Below, one piece after another: positions 34,879 to 46,028 of a DNA stretch of 64,000 bases (position 1 is the first letter of the stretch; each line of letters begins with the position of its first letter). Position numbers and translations under genes: made by a program. The notes under the pieces are model-generated. The model made no database searches, had not been told where the DNA came from, and saw nothing but the letters and a program-made list of their open reading frames with translations. The DNA is from Clavulina sp. PMI_390 (taxonomy: Eukaryota > Basidiomycota > Agaricomycetes > Cantharellales > Hydnaceae): contig WIDE01000003.1 in the NCBI GenBank assembly GCA_015039315.1, positions 62,001-126,000 on the forward strand, given 5' to 3'.

Positions 34879-37259
34879 ATGGGTCGTTCTAAATCCCGGA
34901 CTGTTTCCGCCCCTGTGGAGGCGCCGTCACAATCTATCTTTGGATCTCTGTTTGGTGGCAGCTCCCAAAAAACCGGGCTCGATGCTGAGCTCGATGGCAT
35001 CTTCAAAAGTAGTGTGAGTCTCTCAAGAACTGAAAAGTTCTCATACATTCACTCTTAACTATATTCCGTGGTATCAGGCTGGTGCAGCTATTCAACCCCC
35101 CAAAGTGAACCTTCCTCCCAAACCATCTAATCCTACGGCCTCCGAATCCGTTGCGCCTTCAATTACTGAGCCTCAACCTAAACTAAAGAAACGAAAAGAG
35201 TCGTCCTCTGCTGTTGAATCATCATCGGACCCCGTGTCCAAAAAGCGTCGAACATCCACAGATGACGCCAAACCAACAAAATTTTCCCAGTCCTCGAAGG
35301 GCAAATCCAAGGCTGCTGTCCCCGATTCAGCTAGCGAGGATGAGGACGATAGTGGAGACCTGGAAGATCGGTACCTCAGCCGCTCTTTAAAGAAGGGTGA
35401 TGCCAAAACGTCCAAGAAATCAACGGACAAGGGTGATGATAGCGACGAGGATGGTGAAGACGCGCCTCCTCTGCAGCACGAAACTGCTACTTCTTCATCA
35501 TCAAAGAAGCGCGACCGTGGGGGGAAGAAGAAGACCAAGTATGTCCCTGAAGGCGAGACTCAGGAGCAACGCGATGCACGTACCATCTTCGTTGGGAACC
35601 TACCTGCCGAGGTGGCGAAAAGCAAGGTATGTGCATAACGTAGATCCTTGGACTTATTATCCGATTCTGACCAGCTGTTTTTGCCTACCTATTTGGTACC
35701 TCTCTAATTAGTCTGCTCTACGAAGCCTCACACGTCTGATCACCACTGCAGTCCCTGGGTGCAAGATCGAGTCCACGCGCTTCCGCTCCGTCGCGTTCCA
35801 AAATCCCACTTCCGAATTACCCAAAGAGGGTGATGCCTCCAGCTCCACAAAGCCCAAACCTACACCCTCGAGCTCTCGTCCGTCGACTGCCGACCCAGCG
35901 ATTAAACCTTCTCGTCAACAAGGCCGTGCAGCCCGATGGCGTGAAGAGCAAGACCAGCTCGCCGAAGCGAATTCATCTTCTAAAGCGGCAGGCCTTGCAC
36001 CCCAGCAGCAGTACCTCACTCCTGCGGAAAAGAAGCGCGTCGCGTTCATCAAGGGGGAGCTACATGAGTCGGCAACGATTGTTCATGCCTACGTCGTCTT
36101 TGCATATGAAGAGCCTGGGCGGAGCAAGAATGTGCCCCCAGTGATGGACCCTGTGGAGGCTGCGCGGCGGGCAGTAGAGGCGTGTGATGGGTCTGTCTTT
36201 GAGGGGAGGACTCTGAGGGTGGACAGGGTTGGGGGGAGTCGGAGCTCGGGAAGCGCGAAGGAGGCAAGTGGGACCGGAATTCCAGGGCAGTTGGATCCCA
36301 GGCGAACGGTGTTTGTGGGGGGCTTGGATTTCCAGAGCTCAGAGGAGGATCTCAGGACCTTCTTTGAGAAGCTCATTGGTGCCGCCAAGGCGGAAGACGA
36401 GGGCGAGAGCGATGAGGAAGCAGATGATGCTGATTCAGAAAGCGAGGGAGGAGATGACGGAGAGGAGGACGAAGAGGATGAAGACGATGCCGAGGAGAAA
36501 CCATCCAATGTTGCAGACGAAGAACCAGCGGAGGACGACGGGGCCGAGGTTGATGAGTCTAGCGCTGGTGTATCCACTTGGGTCACCCATGTTCGCATCA
36601 TTCGCGATCACGATACTCAACTTGGGAAAGGTATTGCCTACGTTGAGTTCAAGGTAAGTCTACTGCCCGTTTTCCCTTCCCCTCAAAACCCCAGTCCCTG
36701 ACGACCCATTTTCCTCATCAATATTAACTCTACAGGATCGCAACTGTGTCGACGAAGTCATGGCCGTTGAGCGCGATCGGCTGAAGCTCGCCAAGCGCAA
36801 GATTCGTGTTGAGCGATGCAAGACCAAAACAGCTTCATCTGTCGCGGCTGCGGCCAAAAAGCAACCCCGCGTCACTGGTGGCGAGCGCGCCGCCAAAATC
36901 TCTTCCTCGTCCAAACCCGCCGCCCCTCCTCATTCCTCGTCCACTTCCTCCCCCAAGCCTAAACCGAAAACCAACGCTGCTGCTGGCCCGAAAGTCTCTG
37001 CGTCTCTGCCCGTCGGCGACCCTCTGCTTGGTGAACGCCTCAAGGGTATGGATAAGGATGCTCGTCGGGCAGCAAAGGCTGCAGATCCTACGCGGCAGGC
37101 ACGGCGTCTGGCAAAGAAGAAGGCGAGACATGCTCTTGAGGGTGCAGGTATTGCAGGGAGTGGGCAGGGCAAGAGCGCAGGTGGGATATTAGGCAATATG
37201 AAGAAGCTGGGTAAGCCCAAGGTCAAGGCGAAGGTCTCGAGAGTGAGGGGGGAGAAAGC
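34879..37259 (+). CDS. NOP12: Nucleolar protein 12 (Nop12), 3' end lost in a gap
   Basis: RNA-binding protein for 25S rRNA maturation in the nucleolus. Exons 34879-35013, 35078-35626, 35712-36653 and 36736 into the gap. It starts MGRSKSRTVSAPVEAPSQS. A charged, Ser/Lys/Asp-rich region follows, then RRM1 (RTIFVGNLPAEVAKSK, spliced to SALRSLTRLITTAVPGCK) and RRM2 (RRTVFVGGLDFQSSEEDL and GKGIAYVEFKDRNCVDE). RRM2 contains a long acidic insert of about 60 residues between its first helix and the next strand. The C-terminal part is Lys/Arg-rich (ARRAAKAADPTRQARRLAKKK, shortened here). The stop codon must lie in the 348-nt gap. Confidence 0.9.
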
Positions 37260-37607
37260 NNNNNNNNNNNNNNNNNNNNNNNNNNNNNNNNNNNNNNNNN
37301 NNNNNNNNNNNNNNNNNNNNNNNNNNNNNNNNNNNNNNNNNNNNNNNNNNNNNNNNNNNNNNNNNNNNNNNNNNNNNNNNNNNNNNNNNNNNNNNNNNNN
37401 NNNNNNNNNNNNNNNNNNNNNNNNNNNNNNNNNNNNNNNNNNNNNNNNNNNNNNNNNNNNNNNNNNNNNNNNNNNNNNNNNNNNNNNNNNNNNNNNNNNN
37501 NNNNNNNNNNNNNNNNNNNNNNNNNNNNNNNNNNNNNNNNNNNNNNNNNNNNNNNNNNNNNNNNNNNNNNNNNNNNNNNNNNNNNNNNNNNNNNNNNNNN
37601 NNNNNNN
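37260..37607. other. Assembly gap (N)
   Basis: A run of 348 N that hides the end of NOP12 and the start of the acetyltransferase gene. Confidence 1.
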
Positions 37608-38619
37608 CCGAGCTCAGCACTTCCTCGACCATCTTCATCGTCTTCATCTTCATCTTCTGCTCTTCTATATGAGACCGATCTAATCCCACAAACGGAAACA
37701 CCATCGCTGAAGGATATAGATGAATCACTGTTTCATATTAAGACTACACCATACGAAAAATCTTTTGCGTCTCGTCTGTATGGCTTTGGTGGGACACCTG
37801 GGCTACGAGGCGACGTTCCCGCCAGTCAAAGAGTGCTTTTACATCGGGACTGGGAGATACGAACGGATTGGATGGAGTTGTTAGATGATATTCATGCCCA
37901 CCATATTCTCAAGCAGTGAGTTTGGGCTGCAACCTCAGAGTTTCCTTCCGTTCTTGACTATTCAAGTCTCCCAATAGTGATTTATCCCACGATATGGCCT
38001 ACCAGCAAGCTCCGATTGATTATGTTGCACTACAAGAGTGGCATATTAACCAAGTCCACGATCTCCTTCGCACGTCCTTCTGGCCAGGAATCGATGGTAG
38101 GCACACATTTCCTTCATCAAGTTTAATATCCTCAAGATATTATCGGCAGTCAGCACGGCGCTGGAATACCATCCTGAGAAGTACACTGTCGTCGCAATGT
38201 ACAGACGCGTGGTGGTGGGGGTCGCATTGATTTCACCCCCTCCGGATGAGGCTTATGTGACGTATATTACGGTGAAGGAAGGGTGGAAGAACGCTGGAAT
38301 CGCGAAGTACGCCTCTCGTTCCTTGCTGTATTCTTCGGGATTGATATGATCAATAGGACGATGTTGTACCTCCTTATCCGATCCAGCCCTGATCGCGACA
38401 TCATGCTGCATGTCTCTGCAGACAACCCCGCCATGGTAAGATGTCCTCACTCGCCGCCACATTCTGTTTGTTGATGTACCTACCGTCCAATGATAGATTC
38501 TATACAATAAATTTGGGTTCAAGGCGGAGGAGTTTGTGGTAGGGTTTTACGAAGACTATATCGACCCCAAGTCCAAAGCCTGTCGAAATGCACTTCGCCT
38601 TCGCCTTAGACAACAGTGA
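37608..38619 (+). CDS. KAT14/CSRP2BP-like GNAT acetyltransferase, 5' end lost in a gap
   Basis: Acetyl-CoA-dependent N-acetyltransferase; the animal relative KAT14 is part of the ATAC histone acetyltransferase complex. Visible exons: 37608-37915, 37978-38095, 38150-38306, 38357-38435 and 38497-38619. The first visible exon is Ser-rich and then reads FASRLYGFGGTPGLRGDVP. The GNAT domain follows: WHINQVHDLLRTSFWPGID, VVAMYRRVVVGVALISPP, AYVTYITVKEGWKNAGIAK (acetyl-CoA loop), IMLHVSADNPAMILYNKFGF and EEFVVGFYEDY, ending in Arg/Leu-rich LRLRLRQQ as in KAT14. Substrate and complex in fungi are inferred. The start codon lies in the gap. Confidence 0.85.
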
Positions 38620-38808
38620 TACCCTTATTTATTTCTATCAAAATTTCCAAGTTGATGGGAGGAATCACAATTGATGGGCTCAGATGTGTCCATGCTCGGC
38701 ACCGTCCCGAGAGCGCTCTGGACTTGTCACGTCACAGCATCGAAATCCCCTGCTTTGCCCGCACCTAAGAGCTCTCAGGCCACAATCTAGCCCAGGACTT
38801 TTGCAAAG

Positions 38809-40167
38809 ATGATGGAATCAACTACTACACCGCACAACGCCCAATTCATCCAGGCAGACGACGATGATGACCTGGACGAGTCCTCCATCCCTTCCTTCCA
38901 AGGCGCGTCGCTGCCCGCACCCGTAACGTCTCCAAACGCGAGCGCGAATGCCAAGGGTAAAGGGCGCGCCGACACACTTCCTGTAGATCCTAATGTAGGG
39001 CGCTCTTCGTCCCCAATGCTGAGCGGAACTATTGGAAGTGGCGGGTCTGGCGCGGCTGGCGCAAGTGGTAGCCGAAAGACTGTTGGTGGGGTGAAAGTCG
39101 AGACGCGGTACGTGGTAGTCATTTCCTTGTGAATCCGTTCTTGACTGTCGTTTGGCTGAAACTTGATATGCAGGTACACTGGAGCTGACACGCTGGACGA
39201 ACCTGTCTTGACTACCATCGTACGCATTCTTACTCCCTACCTCAGGCATACTAGTTTCTTCTACCTTTGGCTCATATATCCCTGATTGTATCGTATTCCA
39301 CAGTCAAGAGATCTCCTTTCGATATACACAAAACTCATTCAGGTGCTATGGCCTCGGAGGACAGGTGCAGGTCGCGAAGTCCTAAGGTTTGCCTCTACAG
39401 ATTTCCTCTAGGTAGTTGAGTGAGCTGATGACACGGCGATTCGACAGAGATTGGGACCTGTGGGGGCCTCTTATTCTATGTCTGGCACTCGGTATCATGC
39501 TGAGCGTTAACGTCAGTCTCATCCACTCTGTGCCGTCCTATCTCGCCGCTAAACACTTTTCGTACAGGCTCCTCCAACTCAAGCACTCGGAGTGTTTACC
39601 GGCGTAGTCGTTATCGTTTCCCTTGGCTCACTGGTCGTGACTCTGAATGCAAAGCTGTTGGGAGGGCGAGTGTAAGTGACTAACCGCTCACCTGACACCT
39701 TGCACGACCTCTAACCTCACCTCTTCCTGGTGTGTGTTACTTACAGGTCCTTCTTCCAATCCCTCTGTGTGCTGGGCTACTGCATCTTCCCTCTCGTACT
39801 AGCAGCGCTAGTCGCCATGTTCGTTCGCATCCTTTGGGTTCGCGCTCCAGTCGCCATCGGTGCATGGGCATGGGCCATGTGGGGTCAGTCTCTCTCATCC
39901 AACAAAAAGCATTACCTTTTCTGGACCTGCTGCTAATCCTCTTCCCCCTTCAAATGAAACAGCTGCAATGAATTTCTTCGACGGGACCAAAATCGAGGAG
40001 CAGCGCGTTCTGCTTGCTGTTTATCCAATCTTGTGAGTTGCTCTTGTTCTTCCTTCCGTATTGACATACCTCTGAGAGCGCTCCGTCGATTCTGACGTCC
40101 TCTTTTTCCTATGTGTGTTTGTAGCTTATTCTATTTCATTCTGGCCTGGATGATACTTATTCAGTGA
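38809..40167 (+). CDS. YIP4: YIPF6 / Yip4 family Golgi membrane protein
   Basis: Multi-pass Golgi protein of the Yip1 domain family, which interacts with Rab GTPases in vesicle traffic. Exons: 38809-39107, 39174-39219, 39304-39386, 39448-39511, 39568-39671, 39747-39883, 39963-40032 and 40125-40167, giving 281 aa. An acidic and Ser-rich cytosolic N-terminus (about 95 residues) leads into DTLDEPVLTTISRDLLSIY, LWPRRTGAGREVLRDWDLW, LNAKLLGGRVSFFQSLCVL and GYCIFPLVLAALV, and the end ...RVLLAVYPILLFYFILAWM. Five membrane segments are expected. The conserved DLWGP and GYCxxPL motifs are those of YIPF6. The gene starts 189 nt after the acetyltransferase stop. Confidence 0.93.
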
Positions 40168-40711
40168 TGCGCTGCATCCCAATAATCTATCATTCTCCTG
40201 TTGTGGAAGAAATTCATCGACCCTTTGCCCTATGCCTGAAGAGAGATTACGGTGACGTAGTCCAGGAAGGCGAAGCAGGGCCTGAGCGCTACAGTTTTGT
40301 CCGGTGTAAGGTCCGCTAACCAACTAAATCGATTGTAAGAAACCTATCTACCGTTGGGTAAGCTACAGTGTGGTATGTATATAAGTGAGCGAGCAAGCAA
40401 GCAGGCGGCTACTCCATCCACACAATCCAGCTGTGAAAGTACAACACGAAATGCTAGGTGAAGATTGGAGAAGAGGGGTAAAGAAAAGAAGGGGGAAGAG
40501 GAAGGGGAAAGGGAACGGCAGCGCGTGGAATAGATGGATTGATGATGAGATAGTGCAAAGGGCCTTTGAGCGTTCGTTGTTCTTCGTAAGGATCGTAGCG
40601 ATAGAATATACTGGGCAATCAAGCGCTTTCCTCTCAAGGAGTGGGGGCACGATCTAAATGGTCTGTTCGTGAGTCATGCGTGGTTTTTCAACACCAGAAA
40701 CAAACTAGGGA
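40168..40711. other. Convergent 3' region between YIP4 and a BTB gene
   Basis: About 540 nt. On the minus strand an alternative last exon of the BTB gene could lie near 40660 (donor CTTG/GTTAGT, acceptor CATTTAG), giving the tail DRAPTP. A purine-rich plus-strand stretch lies at 40450-40530. Nothing else is supported. Confidence 0.4.
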
Positions 40712-41560
40712 CTAACCAAGGGTCTCATTCATCTGGCCAGTGACCTCAGCACGAAGCTGGGCAACTTTCCCCATCCAGGCATCGCTCCCTTCCTTCTTGG
40801 CGCAAGCAGCACACCCTGACGTAGCTGCTGCCATCTTGAACATGAAATCAGAGGTAGCGATTTCGGCAAAGGGGCTACCGCCGTTGAGAAGCTGCATGTA
40901 GCGATCCTCGTAGTACGTAGGGGTCGCGGGAGGCTTGGTAGCACATCCAAAGCCGTCCTCGCCGGCACACGCCTCAAACACGCGGTGAACGGTATCACGA
41001 GCAACAGTGATCGCATTGCCGCGCCAGTTCACGAGCTTGCGGTAGTGCAGCCCAGTAACGTGCTTGAGCTCGTCAGCCTCGTCCACGATGCAGTTTGCGG
41101 CCGCTGTGTCGTCCAACATGAGCAGACGGCGGATGGAGTCGCGCTGGCCGGCGGGGTAGCGGCACTGCACAGCGATAGCCCAGGCACGGAGGGGGTTTAC
41201 GACGTCCTCGAGGTGCTTGCGCAGGTGGGTGAGGATGGAGGGGATCGCAACCTCGATTTTGAGCTTGGCGGCGCCCACCAACAAAGCGGTCGCCCGCTCG
41301 ATGGAGTTGATGGAGGACTTCTGGGGGGTGGGGTAGATGTACTGGAGGAGGATGTTGAATGTGTCTGCGGTTTCGGTGATGGAGAGGGTGGTAGGGGACT
41401 CGGCGAGGGCATCGCGGAAGTAGGGCGACGCTCTGGAGAGGAACATCGAGTGCAGGCAGAATTTGACACCGTCGACCGACTTGATGACGACATCGCCGTC
41501 GGGGAACGTCAGTCGCTTGGACCGCTGAGGGCTGGCAGACGTGATTTCCGAGATGGACAT
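40712..41560 (-). CDS. BTB/POZ domain protein (minus-strand paralog)
   Basis: A 282-residue protein in one open exon. The BTB domain is at about residues 18-115: FPDGDVVIKSVDGVKFCLHS, SRASPYFRDAL, LSITETADTFNILLQYIYP. A helical block typical of this fungal family follows (NPLRAWAIAVQCRYPAGQR), then a C-terminal segment with GCAACAKKEG. It resembles the type B proteins of the cluster 11 kb downstream but is more diverged. BTB proteins often act as substrate adaptors of CUL3 ubiquitin ligases; that role is inferred here. The last codons CTT GGT TAG overlap a splice-donor-like GTTAGT, so the true C-terminus may be slightly different. Confidence 0.85.
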   Translation of the reverse strand: MSISEITSASPQRSKRLTFPDGDVVIKSVDGVKFCLHSMFLSRASPYFRDALAESPTTLSITETADTFNILLQYIYPTPQKSSINSIERATALLVGAAKLKIEVAIPSILTHLRKHLEDVVNPLRAWAIAVQCRYPAGQRDSIRRLLMLDDTAAANCIVDEADELKHVTGLHYRKLVNWRGNAITVARDTVHRVFEACAGEDGFGCATKPPATPTYYEDRYMQLLNGGSPFAEIATSDFMFKMAAATSGCAACAKKEGSDAWMGKVAQLRAEVTGQMNETLG

Positions 41561-42763
41561 GGTTGATGGGTTGAAAAAGCAAAAGAGCTGGTTAGAACAC
41601 CAACAAACACGAGGCTCGAGTCAAACAAATCAACAAAAACACGCCGACTAACGTGGTGGTGCTTGTCAACGTGGACATCAGAAAGACCCTGAATGAATGC
41701 GGTCAGTCACCGATCTTTCAAAATTCCACAATAAACCCAATAACTCACTGGGGGGGTTTCGCAAGTTTGTGGGATGATTGTTGGTGACAGGGACCGTCAC
41801 TTGAACAAAAGGATCTCTCAACCGTGGGAACTCGAGCCACGATGTTGCCGCGTGTTCTGCTCTGAATAATCACTAGAAAATATAGGAAACGCCGAGGAAG
41901 TGACTGAAGACCTCACGGTGTACTAAACTGCTGCTATCTAGCCGTACAACTGGGTAACAGCTCACGTATGGTCAAGTACCCAGATACTTCTATGAACATT
42001 CCCACGAAACAGCAAGGCCCAAACACTTCCATCGTCTTCCACCCCACACCACTATACAATGTTCTATCCTGTTCTATGCAACGTGTGCGGGCAATCGTAT
42101 ATGTTAAGTGTAGGTGATGGCACTATTTCCAATGTGAGGACACCGCGGTCTGGACCTGTGAAAGAGGCTGCAGAAAAGAAGTCACTTGACTAGACATATG
42201 ATTTCTTGGCTGTTCTCACCGAACTTTGCAATTCTCGATCACAAACACTGTTCGGCGCCCATCTGAGTCATCTTGATCAATCAAGAGCTGTCATTTCAGG
42301 CCCCGTGCACGTATGATTAATTTGGAGCGACCGACCGACCACGATCAACTTTCTGAGCACTGCCCTCGATCAAAGTTCGACCTCGTAGCGTTGGCAGAAA
42401 GAAGCCTGAGTTCTTCGTCTGAGACAAGTCTTGGCACCTGATTGTGAAGTCTTCTCGGAAGTCTGTGCAGCTGACTCCATGGAGGTTATTGTACATAATC
42501 CTATCCTTATCTCGTCCTTAAAGCTCCTGTGAGCGGGAAACTTTGTTTCTAGCGCTCGTCGACTCGAGGGCTCCACAATCATGCAAATCCACACCACCGG
42601 CCTGGGCAGTGGCCAACGTAGGCCCGGGTGATCACGAACATCACTCTTTGAGGCTGTATGCACAAAGAGCGAAGTGCTATAAAAGCAGAGACGATATGGG
42701 CCCTCTCAAAGCAACTAAGCCCACTAGCACCTGCTCCCTTGACATTACACCAAAGCTTCAACT
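41561..42763. other. Divergent intergenic region, BTB / cupredoxin 1
   Basis: About 1.2 kb with two outward promoters. A TATA box lies at 42678. A small inverted repeat (GTGG...CCAC around CTCGAG, near 41826) was checked as a tRNA T-arm and rejected. No gene is seen. Confidence 0.45.
42678..42685 (+). promoter_or_regulatory. TATA box of cupredoxin gene 1
   Basis: TATAAAAG, 86 nt before the ATG at 42764. The tandem paralog has TATAAAGG at nearly the same distance (87 nt). Confidence 0.7.
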
Positions 42764-43757
42764 ATGCGCTTTTCGGCTATCCTGATCTCACTTTCCTTCT
42801 CGTTCACGACGACATACGCGGTACGCTCTACTATCTCCTCCGATCCTCGTCCACCACTAGCTGAGGCTCACGTCGTGGCCATTCTTCCTGACTATGTGTC
42901 AGGCAACTCTGAGGGCAAGACAGACGACAGTGAACGTTACTGTCGGTTCTGCCTAGAATACACCCCCAACACCGTCACCGCTGCCCCTGGGGATGTCGTC
43001 AACTTCAACTTCCAAGGACCTCATGTGAGTCTCCAAAACGACTCAGACCCTGCTCGGATTTTCTGTTTGCTGACGACGAATATTTCCGACAGACGGTCAC
43101 TCAAGTATCGTTCGACACCCCTTGCCAACCTCTCGCTGGTGGCTTTGATTCCAGGTCAGCAATCAAGACGGCCCTTTATGTCCAGAATGTTTAGTCTTAC
43201 GCGGATTGGATACTTTCCTCTTGCTTAGCCCTCTTGATCTCACGACAGGGAGTACATTCTCCGTCACAGTAAACGACACCAATCCAGTTTGGGTAGCATG
43301 CATGATTCCTAAGTAAGACCGTCGCCATACATCCAGCTTTCTCCCAACTTGCTCACCCTTCATTGATCTTATCAACAGGCACTGCATCAGCGGCATGGTG
43401 TTTGCTATCAACCCTCCCACTTCAGGCGATCATACATTTGCCGACTTCCAGGTGAGCTCCCTCATCCCCACATTAGTCATTTCTTTCCAGTCTATTCTAT
43501 CCTTCGGCCCTTCCTAACAGCTTTGCTTTCTGCTTCCCTACCCCCTACAGTCTATTGCGGAGGGAAAGAGCAGCCCCCCAAACTCAACAACTACCGCAAC
43601 CAGCACAGGCTCCCCTGCAACTATGACTAGCACGACCTCATCTACCGCCCCAACCAGTACCACCTCGAAGTCCGGTGCTCGCGCTTCGTTCAGTGTTAGT
43701 GGAGCTTTTGGAGCCTCCCCTCTGTTGGGCGTGGTGGGCGCGATGCTTCTGTTGTGA
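42764..43757 (+). CDS. Extracellular cupredoxin-fold protein 1 (probably frameshifted)
   Basis: Secreted plastocyanin-like protein with a Ser/Thr tail. Exons as modelled: 42764-42820, 42866-43024, 43093-43154, 43229-43312, 43379-43451 and 43551-43757, giving 213 aa. It has a signal peptide (MRFSAILISLSFSFTTTYA), then LEYTPNTVTAAPGDVVNFNF, TVTQVSFDTPC, VNDTNPVWVACMIPKHCISGM and a Ser/Thr tail ending in a hydrophobic segment, as in GPI-anchored proteins. Likely Cu ligands are His of PHTV, Cys of VAC, His of KHC and Met of SGM. In exon 2 the paralog-like sequence NVTVGS is in another frame and runs into TAG, so the modelled residues just after the signal peptide may be wrong or the gene may be damaged. 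Confidence 0.75.
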
Positions 43758-44693
43758 TCGTGTATCGGCCATCCATAGAGAGAGCAGAATTACGCACTAC
43801 TGCAGAGGTTCATCAATGCTACTTATACTGGGAACTAAACTTATAACTGAGGGCTACTCCTCATTTGATTCCCGGATATTTCTATTTTCCGTGATGCCTT
43901 TTGCGTGAATTGCACGGTGACTTGAGCCGAGGGCTGTAGACACCAGGTTGCGTGCCGTGTTTGGTTCGGCAACTCTCAGTTGACAGCTTCACTTCCTTTT
44001 CACTGCCAAGAGCTTACAATGGCGGGGGCCAGCGCTGTTGATTATCCGCCGTTTTCTTCGGAAGGAGTCCTCAATCGCGGCTTCCGCTGCGTCTGGGAAT
44101 ATACTATGTGATCACCAAGCTGACTCCAAGCAATCCACCAGCGGAGATTTAGAAGCGAGAAAATCAGATCAGTCGTCACCCTTCCCACCAAGCTGTTGGT
44201 CTTGAAGTCACCCCCAGAGGCGGCTCAATCACAACCCTGCACTAAGGGAAGTATGCTTGCGATCGGTATCTTGCGCTTCCATTCGCCTTTTGCCGGCTTC
44301 ATGAGCATCGCTCTAAGTCTGCACGTATATTGAAGGCACTCGCTGCGACCGAAATCGTTTCAAATGACCTCTAAGTATTCAAGCTAAGCTATGTCCAAAC
44401 GGTTTCATGAAGGATGGAGAGAAGTGAGCGGCCAGTGGAGCCCGTTCAAGTGGGGTAAATCCCGCCACGCCTCAAAGACCCATTACACTCAGAAAGAATG
44501 ATGAGCACTCACAGATCCTTGCTCCAACCCAATCTAGTATTGATTAGAATTCGATCTCCATGGCCGCCGTCATCCCCGAGCGCTGGGACACCGCGCGGTG
44601 TAAATGATATAAAGGCACTAAGTTGTAGGGGATGGAAATATCCGCTCCTGGTATAAGCTTTCCCTCCTTTCAGCGGTCGTGATAAAATCCTCC
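43758..44693 (+). other. Spacer between the tandem cupredoxin genes
   Basis: About 940 nt holding the 3' UTR of gene 1 and the promoter of gene 2, with a TATA box at 44607. No gene is seen. Confidence 0.45.
44607..44614 (+). promoter_or_regulatory. TATA box of cupredoxin gene 2
   Basis: TATAAAGG, 87 nt before the ATG at 44694, matching the position in the paralog. Confidence 0.7.
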
Positions 44694-45630
44694 ATGCAAC
44701 TTATAACTATTATCACATTTATTGCGAGCTTTCTTGCGGTAGTGAATGCAGTAAGTGCTCGCATCCTCCACTTCACGGTGCACTCGAGCCTCACTTTCAA
44801 TGCTGCAGGCTAGCATAAACGTCACCGTTGGGTCTTCCGGCCTGAAGTTCGGCCCTGAAACTATCACTGCAGCCACTGGCGACGTTATCAACTTCAACTT
44901 CAATGGCAGTCACGTAAGTGTTGAACGGCGACGTGCCGTCCCAATCATATCCATCTTCAATTATTGCTAAATGTTTCTCATTTGACAGACGGTCACCAAA
45001 GTTTCCTTTGATACGCCTTGCACAGCCCTCCCTGATGGTTTTGATACAGCGTAAGTGGCAAGGGAGCTCTTCTTGGCATTCTTAGTCCGTAGGAACTGAT
45101 GCGAGAAACCTTTGTGGTGGCCAATACAGTCCTCTGAATCTAACGACAGGAGCTACATTCTCCGTCACTGTTAATAACACAGACCCGGTCTGGATTGCGT
45201 GCATAATCCCTCGGTACGTTTCTTGGGTTCGAATTTCCTCCAAGACATTGATAAATTCTCAATGTGCGCGCGCGCAACAACAGTCACTGTGTGGCTGGTA
45301 TGGTCTTTGCTATTAACCCACCCACCTCAGGGAACGATACCTTCGCGAACTTCCAGGTGAGCATAATATGGTGCCGTCTATCCAGCACCTTCACCAACCT
45401 TATTCATCCACTTCCGTCTATCACTATAGGCAATTGCGGAAGGGAAGAACGGTTCTACTACCACCACTACCAGCCAGACTTCCACAGGATCCGTCTCCTC
45501 AGCTCCTACCAGCACGACATCGAAAAGCGCTGCCCATCCGACGCGTGTGGTATTCGGTATTACCGGGCTCAATGGCGCAGTTGCAGTAGCGCTAGTCTTA
45601 TCCGCGGCTGGGATGGCACTCATCGTGTGA
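44694..45630 (+). CDS. Extracellular cupredoxin-fold protein 2
   Basis: Secreted plastocyanin-like protein, probably GPI-anchored. Exons 44694-44750, 44809-44913, 44989-45050, 45130-45213, 45284-45356 and 45430-45630, giving 193 aa. It has a signal peptide (MQLITIITFIASFLAVVNA), then SINVTVGSSGLKFGPETITA, FNFNGSHTVTKVSFDTPC, VNNTDPVWIACIIPRHCVAG and MVFAINPPTSG, then a Thr/Ser tail and a hydrophobic C-terminus (GAVAVALVLSAAGMALIV). Likely type 1 copper ligands are His of SHTV, Cys of IAC, His of RHC and Met of AGM. All five intron positions match cupredoxin 1, so the pair arose by tandem duplication. The role in basidiomycetes is unknown; such proteins are linked to the cell surface and oxidative enzymes. 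Confidence 0.87.
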
Positions 45631-46028
45631 TTCTTGGGACATGGCTTGAACACCTTCACAGCCAGCTTGGAGTTGAGGGCCTTGACTCTGAGTATTAATA
45701 TAGTGATACGTGTGGTAGTGTTATTACCAGTAAATCTATGCTGCTACTTCTCGCGCCGAATTGGCCCACGTGACGAGCTTCCTTTCTGAGCCTGAGTCTT
45801 CAGCATCAGTGTGGTCATATTTCATCGTGGCAATACGCTGTCTATTCGGCTGCTTGACAGGTCTTCCGATCTAATATTATGCAAACGATACTCACTTTCT
45901 AAGTAACTCCTTTGGCAATCATGGGGCTCTGATCCAATTTTCGTCACGTGTTGTGATCTCACTTATCTTCCTCCCTTTGAGGATGCCCATTTCTACTCAC
46001 CCAGACCGGTCCATATCTAAATCCTGAG
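45631..46028 (+). other. Spacer before the DUF6593-like gene
   Basis: About 400 nt of 3' UTR and promoter sequence. No feature is supported. Confidence 0.4.

Noticed and set aside
41073..41582. Long frames on both strands over the minus-strand BTB gene
   Set aside because: They are high-GC shadows; only the BTB frame has a protein family match.
41822..41845. Possible tRNA T-arm (GTGGGAACTCGAGCCAC)
   Set aside because: The stem leaves a nine-base loop and no acceptor, D or anticodon arm can be drawn around it.
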